The translations under genes were made by a program, and so were the position numbers. Positions 7,915-11,560 of a stretch of DNA of 11,560 nucleotides are shown one piece after another; the stretch's first letter is position 1; each line of letters starts with the position of its first letter. The notes under the pieces are model-generated. The model ran no database searches. It saw nothing but the letters and a program-made list of their open reading frames with translations, and was not told where the DNA came from. Origin of the DNA: Hemicentrotus pulcherrimus (Eukaryota; Echinodermata; Echinoidea; Camarodonta; Strongylocentrotidae); NCBI GenBank assembly GCA_003118195.1, contig BEXV01001392.1, forward strand, positions 100,406-111,965. Direction: 5' to 3'.

Positions 7915-7959
7915 GACGAACGTGACCAAATGCTGAAGCTGAATATTCAAATCAATCAG
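7915..7959 (+). CDS. Internal 45-bp exon of a nicotinic acetylcholine receptor-like subunit (loop D segment)
   Basis: This exon encodes part of the extracellular ligand-binding domain of a pentameric Cys-loop channel subunit at the plasma membrane. It reads in phase 0 as DERDQMLKLNIQINQ. The pattern D-E-x-x-Q-x-L-x-x-N-[IV] is the hallmark of nAChR subunits, where it forms beta strands 1-2 leading into agonist-site loop D. The acceptor is a pyrimidine-rich stretch ending in CAACAG and the donor is CAG/GTAGGT, both strong. The 45-bp length matches the conserved exon 3 of animal nAChR genes. It reads straight into the 9934-10043 exon without a frame break. Oddly, the position that is Trp55 in human alpha7 is Gln here, in NIQINQ. 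The preceding exon was searched for by eye between 1 and 7900 and not found. The family call is secure; the exact subunit class is not. Confidence 0.9.
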
Positions 7960-8025
7960 GTAGGTATATTGAGGACGATGCTGATGATGAAGTTGATGTT
8001 GGCAATGATGATATTACCGCTACTA

Positions 8026-8057
<32 letters not shown>
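8026..8057. repeat. (TAC)n microsatellite
   Basis: About ten TAC units lie in the intron, 67 bp after the donor of the 45-bp exon. They are preceded by imperfect GATGAT-type sequence at 7976-8010. Confidence 0.95.
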
Positions 8058-8649
8058 TTACTCCTAGATTTGTTGATTTGTAGGTTTGATTAGATTTACT
8101 CTTTCGAACCCATTTGGTGGTATATGAGAGAACAATCAAGCACTAAACAAATTATCAAGTCGTACATTTGATATAAATTGAGAATAAATAATTTGTGTAC
8201 AATCTAAAGAGATGAACAATTACTAACAAACATAATATTACAAGTTTTTTTTTATTTTGTTATTGTTATAAACATACGAAAATGATACGAAAATACATAT
8301 AAAATACATTTACAAGTCAAGTTGTGAAGGTGGCTTAACTAATCTACCCGATATTACTTCTTTACATACAGTTAGAAATGGTATGGTATGATATATTTTA
8401 TTTATTCACGGTTAAAAAAAAAATACAATGATTGTGCCCGCATTCAGCATAAGATTTTTTTTTTTTTTCAACGAGACCGTAATTTCATATAATGAGAACA
8501 GAATATAAAACAATGAAAAAAACAATTTACAAGCAAATATGCAGGTTATAATAAATGCATAAGTATAAAACATATTTACAGAAATTTAGGTACAAAATAG
8601 AATCATAGTGACTCATAGTGAATCATAGAGAACAAAATCAAAATATCCA

Positions 8650-8806
8650 CGAGATGAAAGAAGTAAGCAAATATATTGGATTTTACATATCTCAATGTTG
8701 TAAGAATTAAAAACATTTATGATTCTAATATCGTTGGGTAGGGTATTAAAAAGATTTGATGCATGGGTATAATGGACTATGTTGAATAGAATTCGGACTA
8801 TTTTAA
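8650..8806 (-). pseudogene. Possible second LINE C-terminal scrap (LPNDIR motif), antisense
   Basis: The minus strand is open from just after a TAG near 8806 down to about 8625. It reads HYTHASNLF followed directly by NTLPNDIRIINVFNSYN. A W/F-N-x-LP-x-(D/E)-I-R motif near the C-terminus is typical of CR1/Jockey-like ORF2 proteins, and HASNLF resembles the stretch that usually precedes it at some distance. If so, an internal deletion has brought the two together. The region is very AT-rich, so chance similarity is possible. On the same strand a run of 14 A follows (8468 down to 8455), then 10 A (8423-8414) and AATAAATAAA near 8402-8393, which could be the element's 3' tail. Confidence 0.3.
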
Positions 8807-8974
8807 ACTAAATTGTCAATCTCCTTGTACATAAAATGATTTGTTTCCCCTAAGTCAAGAATAAAAGGTAGACTGGTTGAATTACTGCCTTTGTTGAATA
8901 CTCTTAGAAGTATAAGCTTTACTATGTCACATGCTCAAGAAACTTATATCGCGAAAAATCAATTTTACACAAAA

Positions 8975-9249
8975 TTAAAGAATTACTAAACGTGGTAAGG
9001 GTATAAATACTGTATCTAACTGTACAGTACATACATCATTATCTATGTTTGAGTCATGAGCTCTTTCGTGAGAGAAAAATGATGAATAACTGTTATGATT
9101 AATTTCACGAGCTGCTTTATATGACGTTTGGGATAATTTGTCTTTCTTTTGCCAAATAATGGACAAACGAATATATAATGGAATTCATCCCAATTATATT
9201 GACTAAAATAAAGAGAAAATTGAAAATCTTCAGTTTTAATAATGAACAA
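8975..9249 (-). pseudogene. Probable LINE ORF2 C-terminal remnant, antisense in the receptor intron
   Basis: The minus strand from 9249 reads through FSLYFSQYNWDEFHYIFVC and then PLFGKRKTNYPKRHIKQ. The core (D/E)EFHY-x-F-x-CP-x-F followed by a basic stretch and YxPKR resembles the zinc-knuckle-like C-terminal tail common in LINE ORF2 proteins of marine invertebrates. The usual upstream Cys pair is not intact, as Tyr and Ser occupy those places. Downstream the reading is ambiguous between two overlapping frames (9043-9249 and 8975-9166), as expected for a frameshifted copy. It points opposite to the receptor gene. I identify it from motif memory, not from alignment, so the element family is open. 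Confidence 0.45.
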
Positions 9250-9322
9250 TTAAGCCTGCTTCTATGCACAATTTACTGTTAAAATTATTATCTAAACCTA
9301 AATCTGTAATGTTATAATGGCT

Positions 9323-9340
9323 TTATCATTATAATGATAA
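9323..9340. repeat. Perfect 18-nt palindrome
   Basis: TTATCATTATAATGATAA is self-complementary. It is AT-rich and in AT-rich DNA, so little weight is given to function. Confidence 0.6.
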
Positions 9341-9933
9341 CAATAATATTTATACATGGTAGACTTCGTAAAAGTTTTACAAAATATTAAAACTATATAA
9401 TGCAGAAGTGACACCTTTCCATGGTGAGAAAACAATTACAAAAGTAAATTTCCCTTGATACCTGTTATATAATTACATGAATTCTCTATTACTTGAATTA
9501 TATTAAACAAATTTGGAGAAACAGCTGTCATTTGTGAATCGCACACGAAACATTTTTCCGACAGCGTTATATCCTGCGCCAATCAAGCCTTAGTGAAGTG
9601 TGTTTCGTTTTATACATCTTATGATAAATGAGAAGTACACAGCTGCGCCGCTCTAAAAGCTTTGGAGTAACCTAGCACTATAAATAAGAAAAGCCTCTTC
9701 TGCTCTGCTGTCTTCAAGTTGGGTTGAAGATGCACTTGTTTTCAGGAGCTTTTGAATAGTTAAAACAAATATTTTGTATTGTGTTTTTGTAACACTGCAA
9801 AGAGTTTTGTTTTTATCAAAGCGCATTCAAGTATATTGATATAGTAATTGCGCTATATTATTATTATCATTATTATTTTTGTAATTGTTAAACATCCTCT
9901 TTTTTTAATTAAACAATGTTTGTCTTTTGTCAG

Positions 9934-10043
9934 AGTTGGACTGACCAGCTACTCCAATGGGATCCTGCAGACTATCGAGGAACCACTGAGCTACGGTTTC
10001 CCGCCACTCAAATCTGGAAGCCTGACACAACCCTCTACAACAC
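9934..10043 (+). CDS. Internal 110-bp exon of the same nAChR-like subunit (loop D end to loop A)
   Basis: This exon continues the receptor ligand-binding domain. It reads in phase 0 SWTDQLLQWDPADYRG, then TTELRFPATQIWKPDTTLYN, and ends two bases (AC) into the next codon. Family signatures are W-x-D-x-x-L-x-W, D-x-x-[DE]-[YF]-x-G, R-[FIL]-P and I-W-[KR]-P-D-x-x-L-Y-N. The last motif holds loop A, with the principal-face Tyr (Tyr93 of muscle alpha numbering) present as the Y of LYN. The acceptor TGTCTTTTGTCAG and the donor AC/GTAAGT are close to consensus. The 110-bp length and the phase at its end match conserved exon 4 of animal nAChR genes. The next expected exon should complete a Thr codon and then encode the segment before the Cys-loop disulfide; no such sequence is seen up to 11560. 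Nothing in the exon itself is broken, so the gene looks intact as far as it is visible. Confidence 0.93.
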
Positions 10044-10270
10044 GTAAGTCTATACCAATGCTTGTTATTTAGTTGCGTAGCTACGAGGCGAGAACGGGGG
10101 CGGCATCCCCCTAACCTCACCGAGTGGCAAAAATAGAAGAGATAAGAAAATGGGGATGGAGATCACAAAACCCGATCCTGCACCCTCTCCCTTAGTCCAC
10201 AATCTTGCTGATTTCATTTGATCTACACCACACCAACGCAATGCGACCTCCCTCTACTAACTCGCTGCTA

Positions 10271-10384
10271 GCCGAAGATGGCGTGATCCTTAAATTAGGA
10301 CGCGAGGTTGTTCTTAGGCCGGGCCGGGCCATTATTTGATAGGGCTCGTGAGCGTATGAGTTCGTTCATAACGCCATCTTCGGC
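10271..10384. mobile_element. Inverted-repeat element, 114 bp, with paired GAAGATGGCG motifs
   Basis: GCCGAAGATGGCGT (10271-10284) and ACGCCATCTTCGGC (10371-10384) are perfect 14-nt inverted repeats. GCTAGCC/GGCAGC pairing extends them by a few bases with a one-base bulge. The core contains TCCTTAAATTAGGA and a GGCCGGGCCGGGCC tandem (10318-10330). Each arm holds an AAGATGGCG motif, the core of YY1-type sites. It may be a MITE or a regulatory palindrome. It lies 227 bp after the donor of the 110-bp exon. Confidence 0.6.
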
Positions 10385-11560
10385 AGCCTAAATCAAGTGT
10401 AGAGAATATAAAGAGCCGACTAGATTTTGGGCGAACTTTCCCTAAGCGGTAAGTTTGTTAATTCGCATTTAATCCAATCATTTTAATTTGGGCCATTAAA
10501 AGTTGTGGGTTATTGATGTAGACAAATGCTCATGTACCTGTTACAGCTCATTATATGTATGCTATTACCAGAGGAAAACAGATGTCAGGCAGTTTCTCAA
10601 TAATGTCTGACAGTGAAGTCTAGCAGTTAAACGGGTGCCCTTGCATAATTTGAATAAAGGACACTGCTAATGCCTAACTTTCACAGATAGCAAATACATG
10701 AAATATTCATAATTCCAGCAAAGTTCTACAGAATTTGATGTTGGCTGCAAAAGAAAAATTGTATCTTTCACTTCAAATTGGACATTTCTACACTTTTGGA
10801 TTGATTTTAAGTAGTTGTATTAAAAAATCTACTGCGATGAATAAGGTGGACAAGGGATAAGGGAATATTTATATCAGACAACTTAAGAACAATTTTTTTC
10901 CAGTACAATGTTTAGTAATTATGTACTTTCTCACATACACAAACGAATAAAATATCTAACAAATAAAATAGCAACGTATACTGATATATTAAAGGTTTTC
11001 ATCATGCACAGAGTAAATCGCAAAAACGATAAGTGCAAGACGAAAGCTTTAGTCTATTCTGTATTCTCCGATATTCTTCGATTTTCATTACCAATTATTT
11101 CGTTACATATCATAGCGGAAGAATTACACAATGCAAGAAGTATATTTATTTTAAATATTTACATACTATTTCGAGTAAGGGAAATTATCATTTTTTTGAT
11201 AATGGCAACTGTAAAATTTAAAAATATATCGAGAGAATGGGCATCTTTTCATTCGTTTAGTTGTTACATAATAAACAATAGAATATGAAACATAGACCCA
11301 TATTAAAGTATATGTGGGGGCAGAGAGGTATCGACACCACCAGTAATGGTAATATGATGGATTTCTTTGATACTTTGATAAAATACAACTTCTTGTAACA
11401 AGCAAACGCGAGCACATCTGGCGAGAGGGAAACCAAGTATCCGTAATACTTCACAATTCTTCCATTTTATGACGTTTATTAGACTCATGCTACACTCAGC
11501 CATTGCCATGTAAGTTATAGATTGCCATAATGCCAGAACTGGAACAGAATATGGTGAGAA
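10385..11560. other. AT-rich stretch after the second receptor exon, no gene recognised
   Basis: This is presumably the next intron of the receptor gene. TGTCAG and CTGACA form a loose hairpin near 10582-10614. A long + frame (10908-11288, 126 codons) lies behind a good acceptor-like TTTTTTTCCAG (ending 10903), but its translation is Ile/Phe/Lys-rich and shows no receptor motif. I treat it as chance. Confidence 0.5.

Larger units (their letters stand above)
7960..9933 (+). other. Phase-0 intron of the nAChR-like gene
   Basis: The 1974-bp intron starts GTAGGT and ends TTTTGTCAG. It is very AT-rich. It contains a (TAC)n microsatellite just after the donor, long A and T homopolymers near 8414-8423 and 8455-8468, and antisense LINE debris at about 8680-8783 and 8975-9249. 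A direct near-repeat of ATCATAGTGA/ATCATAGAGA type lies at 8600-8630. No additional in-frame exon was recognised inside it. Confidence 0.85.

Noticed and set aside
9848..10072. Plus-strand 74-codon frame over the second exon, and the minus-strand frame 9905-10120
   Set aside because: Both are out of frame with the receptor reading, which is fixed by splice sites and family motifs.
11344..11397. Possible next receptor exon reading NGNMMDFFDTLIKYNFL after a CAG
   Set aside because: The phase fits and it faintly resembles the post-loop A segment, but the acceptor lacks a pyrimidine tract, a TAA follows at once and no conserved receptor residue is present.
1..11560. CRISPR array or bacterial-style operon
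   Set aside because: There are no regular short repeats with unique spacers, and no continuous tandem genes with ribosome sites; spliced exons and LINEs indicate an animal genome.

Overview
This window looks like animal genomic DNA. It is AT-rich and full of simple repeats, foldback elements and decayed retroelements, and it carries spliced coding exons with canonical GT-AG borders rather than continuous genes. The repeat style and the receptor family suit a marine invertebrate, perhaps an echinoderm or another invertebrate deuterostome. That placement is an inference only; nothing in the window fixes the species.

The only convincing host gene is on the + strand at the right: two consecutive internal exons of a nicotinic acetylcholine receptor (nAChR)-like, Cys-loop ligand-gated channel subunit. 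The first (7915-7959) is 45 bp and the second (9934-10043) is 110 bp, joined by a 1974-bp intron. Spliced, they give 52 residues plus two bases of the next codon. They cover the extracellular segment from loop D to loop A of the agonist site. The exon sizes and phases match the old nAChR exons 3 and 4. I could not find the preceding exon (signal peptide and N-terminal helix) or the following one (Cys-loop), so the gene probably runs well beyond both ends of the window.

Layout: 1-3080 is non-coding sequence with microsatellites and one notable site, a perfect RFX-type X-box palindrome at 2529-2541. 3083-3203 is a long imperfect hairpin. 3537-3850 is a degenerate minisatellite of about 40-45 bp period. 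3802-4285 holds overlapping open frames on both strands with no recognised product. 4818-4968 and 5079-5195 are two further inverted-repeat elements. 5706-6100 holds a duplicated unit of about 165 bp, which abuts a broken LINE reverse-transcriptase fragment (6130-6753, + strand). A long purine-rich tract follows (6851-7310). Another inverted-repeat element (7678-7851) lies 63 bp before the first receptor exon. The intron holds a (TAC)n repeat and antisense LINE debris. After the second exon come an inverted repeat with paired GAAGATGGCG motifs (10271-10384) and about 1.2 kb of AT-rich sequence with no recognised gene.

I see no operon-like layout, tRNA, rRNA or CRISPR. The receptor exons are the functional content; most of the rest is mobile-element debris and repeats in or near its introns. 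The most notable points are the Gln in place of the loop D aromatic residue in the receptor, the hairpin element close to its splice acceptor, and the X-box.
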